Numbered from the stretch's first letter, positions 44,601-53,730 are shown. The stretch: DNA of 64,000 bases from Patagioenas fasciata (GCF_037038585.1 NC_092525.1:31646367-31710366); one strand, 5' to 3'. Program-made: numbers and translations. Notes: a model not told the origin generated them from the sequence alone.

Positions 44601-45307
44601 ATATTAGCCAACGTTCCATGGTACTTTCAGAGACGGGGCTATGTAATAGCTGCTCCCAATTAGGGGCGACAGCTCAAGACGCTTTACTCGTTAGAGCAGT
44701 CCGGCGGTTTTCGGGTGAGGAGCAGCCCCGGGACCGCCTGGCACCGCCGCCCACAGGGTGCCCGGTGCGGGCCGCGGCCGCTGCCCGAGCCGCGCCGGGA
44801 CCCCGCCCCACGCCACCGCCAGGCAGGCCGCCGGCCCCAGCCGCCTCACCGAGAGCCCTCCCTCCTCTCGCCTCACAGAATGGCGGCGGGGGGCGGCGGG
44901 CGCACAAAGAAGCCCGACCTGCGGCGGCCGTTACCGGGCGAGGCGCCGCGCGCCCACTCCCCACCCCCTCCGGGGAGCGCCATGGCCGCGCAGGCAGCGC
45001 GCGCGCACCCGCAGCCGGGACGAGGCGCTCCCGACCCACCGCCCCGCCTCGGCTCCCCCTCCCCAGCACGGACACCGCCTCCCTCGGCCGCTCCCAGCGC
45101 CTCGCCCCCGCCCCAGCCCCCCACCCGACCCCCCTGCCCGGTGCCCGCCACCCCAGCGCCGAACAAAGCGCCTCGGCGGCCGCCCCAGCTCCGGCCGCTC
45201 CGCGCCTCTCCCGGGGAAGCCGCCTCAGCAGACAAGGGAAGGCGGCGAATCCCAGACACAATGAGAGGCGAGCCGGGACTCACCCACAGCTCCGTGCCCC
45301 AACTCAT
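2403..45307 (-). CDS. FNBP1L: FNBP1L (TOCA-1), 5' part: F-BAR domain, coding exons 1-9 of a longer gene
   Basis: Join of nine exons in minus-strand order: 45307-45284, 17385-17270, 9306-9253, 7717-7570, 7165-7103, 5593-5489, 4983-4855, 3378-3232, 2606-2403. All introns are GT-AG and the total is 990 nt, 330 codons ending in phase 0. The start MSWGTELW is typical of the FBP17/CIP4/TOCA family. An in-frame TGA at 45413-45415 fixes the start. Residues 1 to about 290 form the F-BAR domain. Basic residues K33, R35, K51, K52, R112 and K113 fall where FBP17/CIP4 work places membrane-binding positions. Residues from about 300 start the linker ([12 protein letters not shown]). The [20 protein letters not shown] stretch in exon 4 fits FNBP1L rather than FNBP1 or TRIP10. 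Known role: cytoplasmic adaptor that senses or induces membrane curvature, binds CDC42 through HR1 and N-WASP/dynamin through SH3, and promotes actin assembly in endocytosis and filopodia. HR1 and SH3 exons lie left of the window. No frameshift or stop is seen. Confidence 0.95.
2607..3231 (-). other. FNBP1L: FNBP1L intron 8
   Basis: 625-base GT-AG intron between exons 8 and 9. It is AT-rich with nothing else recognised. Confidence 0.85.
3232..3378 (-). CDS. FNBP1L: FNBP1L coding exon 8 (residues 214-262)
   Basis: 147 nt, 49 codons, starting [20 protein letters not shown] and ending AAKSVDEHR. These are the late F-BAR helices, in phase 0 at both ends. The acceptor is TTGCAG and the donor GTAAGTAG. 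Confidence 0.95.
3379..4854 (-). other. FNBP1L: FNBP1L intron 7, mostly filled by a CR1 LINE
   Basis: 1476-base intron. About 916 bases are a sense-oriented CR1 copy (3667-4582). The rest is AT-rich. A short duplication of an 11-base unit (ACATAATATTT) lies near 3535-3556. Confidence 0.88.
3667..4582 (-). mobile_element. 5'-truncated CR1 LINE (copy A), sense strand of FNBP1L intron 7
   Basis: The minus strand encodes the C-terminal part of a CR1 reverse-transcriptase protein over an open frame that runs to 4049, with motifs such as [11 protein letters not shown] (the RT active-site FADD), then [11 protein letters not shown] and EYCVQFWAP further along. The 3' end at 3667-3682 shows two copies of an eight-base unit (ATCACAGT on plus), the terminal octamer typical of CR1. 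The 5' end is truncated near 4582, judged by where alignment with copy B at 53731-54932 stops. It is a dead fragment and not a host gene. Confidence 0.9.
4855..4983 (-). CDS. FNBP1L: FNBP1L coding exon 7 (residues 171-213)
   Basis: 129 nt, 43 codons, starting [20 protein letters not shown] and ending with VIPQIYK. It is part of the long F-BAR helices, in phase 0 at both ends. The acceptor is TGCTAG and the donor GTAAAATA. The 5' end of an intronic CR1 lies only about 270 bases downstream of its donor. Confidence 0.95.
4984..5488 (-). other. FNBP1L: FNBP1L intron 6
   Basis: 505-base GT-AG intron between exons 6 and 7. It is AT-rich. The 112-codon open frame at 5141-5479 has no recognisable domain and is treated as chance. 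Confidence 0.85.
5489..5593 (-). CDS. FNBP1L: FNBP1L coding exon 6 (residues 136-170)
   Basis: 105 nt, 35 codons, starting [20 protein letters not shown] and ending TKADVEK. It is a highly charged coiled-coil helix of the F-BAR domain, in phase 0 at both ends. The acceptor is TCCTAG and the donor GTAAGAGC. Confidence 0.95.
5594..7102 (-). other. FNBP1L: FNBP1L intron 5, with a CpG-rich patch
   Basis: 1509-base GT-AG intron. It is mostly AT-rich, but 6235-6450 is a distinct GC- and CpG-rich patch. No exon or known element was recognised in it. Confidence 0.85.
6235..6450. other. CpG-rich patch inside FNBP1L intron 5
   Basis: About eleven CG dinucleotides in the 90 bases from 6241, in an otherwise AT-rich, CpG-poor intron. 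No exon, CR1 or LTR signature was recognised. Confidence 0.5.
7103..7165 (-). CDS. FNBP1L: FNBP1L coding exon 5 (residues 115-135)
   Basis: 63 nt, 21 codons: [10 protein letters not shown] then [11 protein letters not shown]. The exon is in phase 0 at both ends, so skipping it would keep the frame but remove 21 residues of an F-BAR helix. The acceptor is TTTTTAG and the donor GTGAGTTT. It is too short to appear as a long open frame. Confidence 0.94.
7166..7569 (-). other. FNBP1L: FNBP1L intron 4
   Basis: 404-base GT-AG intron between exons 4 and 5. It is AT-rich with nothing else seen. Confidence 0.85.
7570..7717 (-). CDS. FNBP1L: FNBP1L coding exon 4 (residues 65-114)
   Basis: 148 nt. One base completes R65, followed by 49 codons from [10 protein letters not shown] to HDLKTERKM. 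It covers the central F-BAR helices and ends with the basic R112-K113 pair. The acceptor is TGTCAG and the donor GTAATGTC. The longer open frame around it (7390-7830) is intron read-through on both sides. Confidence 0.95.
7718..9252 (-). other. FNBP1L: FNBP1L intron 3
   Basis: 1535-base GT-AG intron. A moderately GC-richer stretch at about 8020-8560 stands out from the AT-rich flanks but matches no element I know. No exon was recognised. Confidence 0.8.
9253..9306 (-). CDS. FNBP1L: FNBP1L coding exon 3 (residues 47-65, both ends split)
   Basis: 54 nt encoding [17 protein letters not shown], with split arginine codons at both ends (AG/A and AG/G). It carries the basic pair K51-K52 and the following basic loop of the F-BAR domain. 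The acceptor is AATAG and the donor GTAAAAAT. It is too short to show in a simple open-frame scan and was placed by homology and phase. Confidence 0.93.
10876..10948. repeat. AAC/CAAA-rich low-complexity tract
   Basis: A run made almost only of A and C on the plus strand, with imperfect CAAA and CAAC units. It is GT-rich on the transcribed sense strand of FNBP1L intron 2. Confidence 0.7.
12872..13126 (-). other. Unexplained 84-codon open frame in FNBP1L intron 2
   Basis: The translation is compositionally mixed ([20 protein letters not shown], then [16 protein letters not shown]), unlike the low-complexity frames typical of this intron. No domain was recognised. Part of the DNA (CACTGGTGTTGACCTGAGAC on minus) loosely resembles old amniote interspersed repeats. 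It could be a decayed repeat, a conserved noncoding element or chance. Confidence 0.3.
17247..17262. repeat. 16-base A homopolymer (T run in the FNBP1L transcript)
   Basis: Sixteen A residues on plus. On the sense strand this is a T/U run starting eight bases after the exon 2 donor junction. Confidence 0.9.
17270..17385 (-). CDS. FNBP1L: FNBP1L coding exon 2 (residues 9-46 and part of 47)
   Basis: 116 nt, from [20 protein letters not shown] to YAKQL plus two bases of R47. It forms the first part of the F-BAR domain, including K33 and R35. The acceptor is TTTAAAG and the donor GTAAGGAT. The donor is followed at once by a 16-base T run on the transcribed sense strand. This is the only exon in the 44 kb right of exon 3 apart from exon 1. 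Confidence 0.95.
20597..20619. repeat. A-run followed by an (AT)n microsatellite
   Basis: Nine A residues then about seven AT units in intron 1. Confidence 0.75.
22660..22735. repeat. GT/T-rich low-complexity tract
   Basis: Plus strand composed almost only of G and T over about 75 bases in intron 1, with repeated GTGG and TTTG units. Confidence 0.6.
28013..28077. repeat. G-run and AC-rich low-complexity tract
   Basis: Seven G residues, an A and four G residues, followed by about 50 bases of A/C-rich sequence with CAAAA units. Lies in intron 1. Confidence 0.6.
35295..35318. repeat. (AAAAC)n pentanucleotide microsatellite
   Basis: Four to five units of AAAAC on plus in intron 1. Confidence 0.75.
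43401..43440. repeat. Perfect 20-base tandem duplication
   Basis: Positions 43401-43420 and 43421-43440 are identical (TCTTAAGCACACACCTTCTT). It lies in intron 1, about 1.9 kb from exon 1. Confidence 0.95.
45284..45307 (-). CDS. FNBP1L: FNBP1L coding exon 1 (residues 1-8)
   Basis: Encodes MSWGTELW and ends at a GTGAGTCC donor in phase 0. The ATG context is GCAGCCATGA, with a purine at -3. An in-frame stop 35 codons upstream (45413-45415) rules out an N-terminal extension in this frame. The exon lies inside the CpG island, as expected for a first coding exon. Confidence 0.95.
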
Positions 45308-45696
45308 GGCTGCTCCCCGGGCAGCGCCGGCTCCAGCAGAGGCGACGGTGAGGACTAAGGGTCGGGCGGCGGCCGGAGAAGGGGTCCCGCCGGGAAGCGC
45401 CGGTGCCCTCGGTCACTGGGGAGAGGCGGCAGGCAGCAAGGAACGACGTCGCTCGCAGCTCCGGCTCCGCCTGGCTCGAGGAGGGGGAACCGCGGAGGAG
45501 ACTGGGAAAGGGGCGGGCCCGGCTGAGGCTGCGGGGGTCGGGCCGGGGTGAGGCCGCCGCACAGCGGGAGGGAGGCAGACCGGGCGCCGACCTGCCTGCT
45601 GGGCCTCCCCGGGGAGGTTGGGTCGCGGCCTCCCTGCGCGGCGCTACGTGCACCCCGGAGCCTCCGGCTGCGGCCGGGCGGAGGGCTGTCACGGCC

Positions 45697-45729
45697 TCAG
45701 GCCGCTCCCGTTGCCGGCTGCGTCGTCAT
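45697..45729 (-). other. Possible upstream open reading frame of FNBP1L
   Basis: ATG at 45729-45727 opens ten codons (MTTQPATGAA) and a TGA, ending about 390 bases before the FNBP1L start. It matters only if transcription begins upstream of it, which the sequence does not show. Confidence 0.3.
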
Positions 45730-45832
45730 TCGTTGCCGAGGAGGAGGGGGCGCCTGGCGGGAGGAGGCGACGAGGCTCTGGGTCTTTGTATCTCGCCCGT
45801 CTGCGAGGCCTCTTGGCCTCCCCCTGGAAAGC

Positions 45833-45841
45833 GCTGACTCA
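45833..45841 (+). promoter_or_regulatory. AP-1 / half-MARE site in the FNBP1L upstream region
   Basis: GCTGACTCA contains the exact AP-1 element TGACTCA with the GC extension of a Maf recognition half site. It lies about 530 bases upstream of the ATG inside the CpG island. It is a motif match only. Confidence 0.4.
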
Positions 45842-45893
45842 CGGCCAGGAAATCTGGCGGTCCCGCCGTCCCGGGGCTCGCACCGCCTCACCT

Positions 45894-45907
45894 GCCGCCA
45901 TGGCGGC
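45894..45907. promoter_or_regulatory. 14-base perfect palindrome with YY1-like half sites
   Basis: GCCGCCATGGCGGC reads the same on both strands and contains ATGGCGGC twice in opposite directions, the core of the YY1 site often found near CpG-island start sites. It lies about 590 bases upstream of the FNBP1L ATG. Binding is inferred from the motif only. Confidence 0.45.
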
Positions 45908-45950
45908 CGAGAGAAACGGGAACGATGCTGGGTTGTGGGGGTGATTTTGT

Positions 45951-47842
45951 GGCCCCACAAAACAAAACAAACAAAAAAGTACGGAAAGGTGAGGCTGGCA
46001 TCTGAGGAAAGATAACCGATTTTTGATTGAGGAGTTGGATTCATCATATTTTAATAGTTGAATTACTGTATCAGAGAGTTTCCTCAGCAATTAGAAAAGG
46101 AGGGGTATTAAATCCTTGTCAAATATTGCATTTTCCACCGAAGTGCCTGTTTTGAAGCAACTAATAAAAAGCAAAGGCTTTGAAAGCCACTAGAATTAAA
46201 ATCCTCTCTTGGGGCATCGATTTCTTGATTTTCCTCTTATTTTTACTTAAAACCATTTTTATAGACTGCAATAAAAACTCAGTGAAAATGCTGCTGTTCT
46301 GTGTGTCTACATCATTAAACAAAAATTACTTCCAATTATTTTTTCATTTCAAAGTTACCTTTCAGGTAACGTGCCTTCGCTCCACACCTAATCCGGGTTT
46401 AGTCCTATTTTCCATATGAAAGGAAAATTCAAGCTCTTCTGGGTCTATATGAAATTACTGTATTAGAATAATATCAACATCAGAATTTATCAAAATAAGC
46501 AAATGAGATCATATCAACAATGTAATTTCTGGAGTGAAATGTTTAAGCTGGTCACATTAGACAGGAAATGGATTTGGTCTGTGGGGTTCCACAGAATGAA
46601 TAAATGTGCCACGTGCTGTGGTGGCCTACATTTGCGTTTTAGCAAACCAGTGGTCACATAACCCCCAAATTTTAGACTCCGAAGATTAAATTCCACACTT
46701 GGGCACACTTCAATTGAACTCTGACACAGTTACTCAGTTTGTAGATTGCATACATTACTGAAAATATTCATGAAGCAGAATACATGTTGAGGATTTGGGT
46801 AATGAAGCAGAAATAAGTGATAAAAATGATGAATAAATATGTATTTGAATTTGCTCAACTTACATGCCTTTCAGGATTAGGAAAAAAACATTTCCATTAA
46901 ACCCTGTAAACTTCAATCAACTCTCTGCTTAGCTACTAATTTATCACATACCTTTATACAATTCTTCAAGAAATAGGATGATATAATGAGATAACCTGGT
47001 TCAAAACATAAGTAAGTAAAAATTAAAATAATTTGCTCATTTGATATGGTTTTCAATGTATCTTTTTAAAATGAATACTTATGCTCTAAGTTGCTACAAA
47101 TATCATAATTTTAGAGAGGGATTTAAAAATCTTTGATCATGCATTAATCCATATTCTACTGTGTCCTAAGCAAGGTTTATAAATGCACCAAATGATCAGG
47201 GCACCTTTGGCTCTGGATGCCTGATTTGGCACTTTTTTTTTCTAAAAAAGCATATTTTTGAGAAACAAATGTACACTCAACCTTTAAACAGTGAGAAGGA
47301 GAGTCCTGACTATTTAAGTGAATTAGGAATTTGCTGCTGGCTTCGGGAAAGCCAGGATTTTGCACTTTCTCATAATTTCAGGAAAATTCTTTCAGCTTAG
47401 ATATCTAAAAATGAACCCTAAAAAAAAACCCCAAACTTTTGAGTTAAAAATTTCAAACCTTACAAGACCCAATGGAGTATTGAAAATTAATCTACTGGAA
47501 AAATGGATCATAAATTATGGATCTATGGATTCAGAAGCTTTGAAAGTCAGGCACTTACTTGGCACTCCAATTTGAAATACTGGCCTTTCATTGCATGAAA
47601 CATACATTAAGAGAGTATTAAAGTGTAATATATATATATATTTGTGGTTGATTGATACCTGAACCCTCAGGTTCTACTTAACTGTAATTTAAAAATTAAC
47701 TAAATACTCCTATTTCTGCAAAACGTGCAAGGCCAACGTTCTAAACAGATCAGGATTTGTTTTCAATTCAGAGCACTACAGCAAAATCAAATGTTTTATG
47801 ATGATATCTAGTCATTTCAGGAGACGGAAACTGCAGCCTATA
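45951..47842. other. Intergenic DNA upstream of FNBP1L
   Basis: AT-rich sequence between the CpG island and a CR1 copy. It holds an (AT)n microsatellite at 47628-47641. The 79-codon plus-strand open frame at 46180-46419 has no recognisable domain. No gene was seen. Confidence 0.7.
47628..47641. repeat. (AT)n microsatellite
   Basis: Seven AT units. Confidence 0.8.
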
Positions 47843-48766
47843 CCTCTCTTCAATGTCTTCATAAGTAACTTAGACTCAGGACTTGGGGGAATACTAAGTA
47901 AGTTTGCCAATGACACTACATTGGGAGGAGCTGTTGACACTCTCAGGTGCAGAGAGGCCCTACAGAGCGATCTGGACAAATTGGAGAACCAAGCGCATAA
48001 AATTCAACAAGGGCAAGTGCCAGATTTTGCACCTGGGACACGGCAACCCTGGCTGTACATACAGACTGGGGGACGAGATGCTGGAAAGCAGCTCTGTGGA
48101 GAGGGATCTGGGCATTCTGGTCGACAGCAAGTTGAACATGAGTCAACAGTGTGTCCTGGCAGCCAAGAGGGACAACCATGCCCTGGGTGCATCCAGCACA
48201 GCATGGCCAGCCGGGCAGGGAGGTGATTGTCCTGCTCTGCTCTGCACTGCGGCAGCCTCACCTGCAGCACTGTGTGCAGTTCTGGGCACCACAGGATTAA
48301 AAAGATGTTAAGCTACTGGAGAGTGACCAGAAGAGGGCCATGAAGTTGGTAAAGGGTTTGGAGGGGAAGCCATCTGAGGAGTGGCTGAAGTCACTTGGTT
48401 TGTTCAGCCTGGAGGAGACTGAGGGGAGAGCTCATGGTGGCAACGGCTTCCTCACAAGGGGAGGGGCAGGCACTGTTCTCTTCTCTCTGGCAATCAATGA
48501 CATCACTCAACGGGATGTCAGGAAGATGTGCCAGGAGAGGTTCAGGTTGGACATTAGGAGAAGGTTCTTCCCCCAGAGGGTGGTGGAGCACTGGAACAGG
48601 CTCCCCAGGGAGGTGTCACGGCCCCAAGCCTGACAGTGTTCAAGAAAAGACTGGACAATGTCTTCAGACACATGGTGTGAACTGTGGGTTTGTCCTGTGC
48701 AGGGACAGGAGTTGGACTTGGTGATCCTTGTGGGTCCTTTCCAACTCAGGACATTATATGATTCTA
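47843..48766 (+). mobile_element. 5'-truncated, degraded CR1 LINE (copy C)
   Basis: Plus-strand CR1 fragment. Reverse-transcriptase residues appear in more than one reading frame: SKFANDTTLGGAVDTL, then IKFNKGKCQILHLGHGNPG, then RFRLDIRRRFFPQRVVEHWN. So it has frameshifts and is older than copies A and B. The 3' end has the usual CR1 terminus (TTGGTGATCCTTGTGGGTCC, then a decayed octamer TATGATTCTA). It starts near 47843. Its orientation is opposite to FNBP1L and DR1. Confidence 0.9.
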
Positions 48767-51700
48767 CACTATAAAGAGGAGCAATCGAAAGATATTATTG
48801 AACAGGCTTTGAGCAAGCTAGCACCGGAAGGGGAAGCTCTATCATTGCATTAGAGCATTACTGCAGTTTGGCTAATTATTCATGTTCAGAGGTTAACAAT
48901 TAGACTTGGGCAGCAAGGCTGATTAGGCCAGAAGCTGTACACATTAACATACTGCGGCTGCAACCCCACCCATGAGCCATGGAGCCGTGTCGTTCATTCA
49001 CAGCTAGCTCAGATCTTGGACCTTGGTTGCGCAATGCAGAAGCACCCCTAGAGAACTAGCACAAAATCCACCTCAAAGGACACAGTTCACAATTATCTGA
49101 GATACTGCTCATAGCCATTGTTTCTTCAGGTAAAGTACATGAAACAGGTTGGGGAAAGTTGGACAACGTATATACACTATAGGGAAATGGAGGAATGACC
49201 GCTTCCAATATTCCTGGAGAGGCAGTATTTCTTAATCTAATCTGGACATATTATTTTGCAACATCAAAAAAACCAATGTAAGCCTGTGTGATATAGGATA
49301 AAAATCTTCATAATGCCTTTTATACAGTTTTCATATCACAGGATTCAAAAAAATTCAAGTGCCAAGCCTATTTCTTGGCAACAGATTTCAGTGGCTTTAT
49401 TAGTATTTTAATTGAAATATGAGCACAACTGTTCTCAAGATTGGTTTCTGATTTTTAGTTTGCTTTCAACATACACTTCCTCCAAAACCAGAAGTACATA
49501 TGTGTATCAGGTATATATATGGAGATGTACATTTCAGCTTCACTTCAACCAAGAGCCACCTCTTCATCAATAAAGAGAATACTATAGTTCATCACACCAA
49601 TAAACTACAAAGGCAGTTAATTTTAAAGTACTTAGATAAGTTATCACTGAACCTGGACTTCATAAACAATACATGAATTAAGACCATGTGATCAAATACA
49701 ATTTTAACTCATTAAAAATAACACAGAAGTCTTAGGAGCATAACCCTTACTGTTTCATCTCAGCGAGCAGTCTGACACCAGTTACCATTAGGCCTTTTCC
49801 TGCTTGAGTTCACTCTTGCTATAGGAGATTCCATCTCCATACTGAGCTACGCGGTCCTCCAGCTCAGCAGCTCAGGATGCAAAATGACCTGGCTGTGAGA
49901 TGAGGGAAAGAGTCTACTGCATCTCCACAGGATACTGCCAGAAATATTATCATTAATCATTTAGAATTTTGCCATTGTTCCCATTATCAGGGGTTGCAAT
50001 TGGCCCTAGGCCTAGAAGTAATTAAGCAAACATTACCCTACAGATTTTTATTATAGTCACAACCTCAAAAACATTAGTCTTTGGAGGGAAGGAGGGGAAT
50101 AAATACAAAAACGTCTCACTAAAGAGACTCAAGAATACATTAAAAGACATATTTAAGTAATTTTTACATGCAGCAAAGGCTTCATGATAAACTCCATTGT
50201 TCTAGTATCCTTGTAAACAATTAGCATTTTCTGGAAGATCATGACAACTTATTTTTAGCTTAGAAAATTTACTGTTATTTAGCTGTTTTCCCCATCATTG
50301 ACTAATTAGTGCAAGCTTTAAAAGAAACTCCCTGATTTTATTTTTAGACAGAATCCACATCATCCTAGTTATTGCAATAGCTACATATTTTGCCAATTCT
50401 GTTCACTCCTCAACAGAATCTACTCGAGTTTACAAGCGTACCTAAGGATATTATCTTGGCAGAATAATAATTTGGATGATTAATTTAGAGTGGCAGAAAA
50501 GCTGTCTGGCACTCCCTGTGGGCACACTTTCTAAAGACAAAAGCAGCTTTGCTTTCCATTGCCACAAAAATCCGTGGGACCAAACAAATTACTTCCAAAT
50601 ATCTCTTTCTCAGTGTGAGGTGCCATTAATCCTTTTCTCTGCTAGCCAGCAGTCTCTTTGTCATATTTAAATTGGATTTTTACTCCACAAAGAAAATGAA
50701 GTGTTCCAAAACCCATATTATCTCTTTTTGCTTCAAAACCAAAATAATTTAGCTCCCTCCCCCCTCTACACATGTATATCCCCCATCACCAGCACTCTGA
50801 GAGCTCTAGTTTTTTAAAATATTAATGTTCATAACGCCTCCATGTGGCCAGTATGTAATCCTTACTTTAAAGCTCAGGAAGTACTTTGAGACAAAAGAAT
50901 CACTGTCTTGACACTTCAACGTGTGCCGAGTTCTCCGCTGACTTCCTCTGTCTCCCTGAGGCTGGTTATTTAACTGTAGCCAGCAGCATCCAGAGTTTGT
51001 AGCTGTGCATCTGACGGGAGGCTTACTTCCATGGGTTTCCTATTTCAGCTATTAGTCAAAATAACTTTACAGTCTGAGTACTGATTTTTAAATTATTTCT
51101 TTAAAAGCAGAAAATTAGCAGAAAACTATAATAGTCAGATCACACCACCCCTGCTTCGAGGCAGAAGGAAAACTGTACTTCCTACTGCAGGCGCAGCTAC
51201 TGCTTAGGGTAACCTAATTCTAATTTTACTCCTATCTCTGATTTTTGTGGGAAGAACTGTACCCCCTCATCTTTTCCAGTCTGTACTGAAATGCATTTTA
51301 TATAGCAGAAGAAAGGTATGTTTCTTTTTTTCCCCTTGTCTCAGCAGGCAAAACAGACAGACATCGCCAGTGATCGGATAGCAGAACTGAAAGGACACTA
51401 TTCACACCAGCTATAAATAGGAGGAAAATGAGAACTTCCATCTGCTTTTATGAAATATCTTGTGTTCACTCTTTTTGCCTGCACTATAGCCAAGAGCACA
51501 TCTTTCCATGCCACACGTAGCAGAGAAAATGTGGTGTCAATCAGCATCAACTAGCAATGTTCTAAGTACAAACAGCCCCTTATCTCACAGGAACTTGCTT
51601 TTTTCCAGTAAAGCAAGACTATCACATGATAACTTAATATTTCCTTTTGACAACATATAACTGTATTTCAAGCTGGAGGCTGGACAGTTACAAAATACCA

Positions 51701-53497
51701 GGGAATACCCATAAATCATGATCTCAAAATATGATTTTCAATTATTCAATGCTTGCATTACCTGCTTGAATACTATAAATCCATTTGTTTTCATTCCATA
51801 TACTTTCTGAATTATATCAAAACATAACCATAAGTGCCATGACTTTGCTACCTTAATTTCTGATATCTCCACATAACCCGTGTCTTCTCTGTTCACCTCA
51901 TCCATACACACTTCCTTACATGGAAAGAACACTGAGCTGTATCTAATATACTGAGTCAGGTATTGCTATGGTGAATTCTGACAGTCAACATTTTTCATTA
52001 CCGTATTATCTGCAGGCATAAAGATGATTAGTTTTGTGATAATAACCAAAGACTTGAATAGTAGCTGCTATCTGCATCCATTAGCTAGCTTTCAAGCAGA
52101 GTGTATGGATTGACATACTGTATCAATATTGAAAGATGGAGAGTCTGTCATGGTACTAATTCAAGCTGTAGAAAATGAATGGTGGGTGAATGTGTAGCTA
52201 AGGATGAACACCACTCATTTTCAGACTTGCTATAATATTTTACTATCATCTGACTTAAATTATGATCAGAAATACAGATTATTTGCAAAATTTGCTGTAA
52301 CATTTGAACATAATCAGTATCCTGTGTTACTAGTTAATCTCATTAAAGGAATTTTAATTTAAAACGGGTTCATGATTATCACCATAGTCTACAATGTTAA
52401 CAGGTTTTCAGGAGTTTCAACACATTCAGCTGAAACCCGTGTTTCCTGGACTTGACTGCCACCTCCTGGCAAGCGAAAGAACAAGCAGTTTAACATAACA
52501 CCAACCTGTTTTCTGCTGTAATCAATCGGATCCTATTTCATTGAATAAGGTGTGAGTTACATGAACTTGAAACTGAGAAGGCCAACGATCCCTTGATTGT
52601 CCTACCTTCCGTACCACTGCAGGTCTTGACTCCTCTCCTTTAAAGGATTTCATTTCAGTGGTCAGTGGTTTAGTTTCAGGTGTCCCTCCCTTCTTTTAAA
52701 TGTCGTCGTTCCTCCTTTCCTCATGAGAAAGTTGATGTCCACATTGTGTAATGCCATGTTTAACTGGTGCATGAAAAAACTGTTAAAGGATCACAATCCG
52801 GAAAGAAACTCAAGAGTAATTCACATATACAAGAAAACTCTCTCCCCCACACTATTAATCACTTTAAAGAACAGGAATCAGTAAATAAATCAGCAATGGG
52901 AACAAGAACACAGCATGCTGTGCCTAGAATAGTTATCCCACTAAGCAAATCAATTACCTTCCTATGTCTCCTTCTCACATTAATAAAGATAGCTACAACT
53001 CCATTTATAATTCTTATTTGTTCCAAGTGAGATTCTGATCAGAGACTAACTGCAGAAATCTCCAAGTAATCCCAAAGAAACAAAACCTACAAATAAGGAA
53101 ATCCCTTGTTCAGAAATGAATTTAACTTGTGTGACATTGCATTTTTGGAGGTCTATTTAACTAAATTTAAAGACTAATGCCTGCTCTCTGGATTGAAAAG
53201 GCAGATGATATCTAACAGGTAGTCAACTGAATCCTAACGAGAGTCTTTCCCTCAACATCCCTTTGCATATTCCCTTTGAGACAAGGTGAGATGGAAAGGA
53301 AAGAATATACACAATTTCTTAACACCGTTCCTTTCCCTAATACACTCATCTTCTGATAGCCAGCCTTTTTCCCTTTGGACCTACCACTGCCTTGGGTACT
53401 CTCCTTATGCCCAGATCTCCTCAGCTGATGAATTTTTAAAAATGAAATACCCAGAAGTACACAAAAGGCTCACTTGTATTGCTACTACCTTTGTGTC
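48767..53497. other. Intergenic DNA
   Basis: AT-rich sequence between two transposon insertions. No exon, RNA gene or known repeat was recognised. A CTCF-like motif lies at 52456-52470. Confidence 0.65.
52456..52470 (-). promoter_or_regulatory. CTCF-like motif
   Basis: CTGCCACCTCCTGGC on plus differs at one core base from the reverse complement of the CTCF core (CCACNAGGTGGCAG). It is a motif match only. Confidence 0.3.
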
Positions 53498-53730
53498 TGC
53501 TGGTTTTGGCTGGGGTAGAGTTAATTTTGTTCACAGTAGCTGATATGGGGTTGGTTTGGATTTGTGCTGCAAACAGGGCGGATAACACAGGGATGCTTTA
53601 GTTACCGCTGAGCAGTGCTTATACTGTCAAGGCCTCTTCTGCCTCTCACACCACCCCACCAGCTAGTGGGCTAGAGGTGCACAGGGAGTTGGGAGGGGAC
53701 ACAGCTGGGACAGCTCAGGACCAAAGGGAT

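Larger units (their letters stand above)
17386..45283 (-). other. FNBP1L: FNBP1L intron 1
   Basis: 27.9 kb GT-AG intron. It is AT-rich through most of its length with many short homopolymers, and becomes CpG-island sequence after about 44690. I recognise no CR1, LTR or DNA transposon and no convincing extra exon. GC-richer patches occur at about 18780-18970, 23740-24430 and 42590-42760. A perfect 20-base tandem duplication lies at 43401-43440. Short open frames are scattered through it, none with a recognisable domain. Confidence 0.8.
44690..45950. promoter_or_regulatory. CpG island, FNBP1L promoter, 5' UTR and exon 1
   Basis: A dense run of CG dinucleotides and very high GC content stands out against AT-rich flanks, with a weaker GC shoulder from about 44380. 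It covers FNBP1L exon 1 and extends about 650 bases upstream and about 600 bases into intron 1. GC boxes are visible (for example a GGGGCGGGCC at about 45513) and there is no clear TATA box, as expected for a housekeeping-type promoter. The transcription start cannot be fixed from sequence alone. Long open frames on both strands here are a by-product of the GC content. Confidence 0.88.

Noticed and set aside
44597..45551. Long plus- and minus-strand open frames (up to 278 codons) in the CpG island
   Set aside because: They overlap each other in several frames, are rich in Pro, Ala, Arg and Gly, and have no domain. Stop codons are rare in such GC-rich DNA, so they are expected by chance.
45225..45692. 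155-codon minus-strand frame overlapping the FNBP1L start
   Set aside because: It begins with GTG rather than ATG, is in a different frame from the true exon, and runs through the exon 1 donor.
45888..45901. Alternative FNBP1L start with an MAA N-terminus
   Set aside because: Kept as a finding only: splicing from its donor to exon 2 would shift the frame, so it cannot encode the normal protein.
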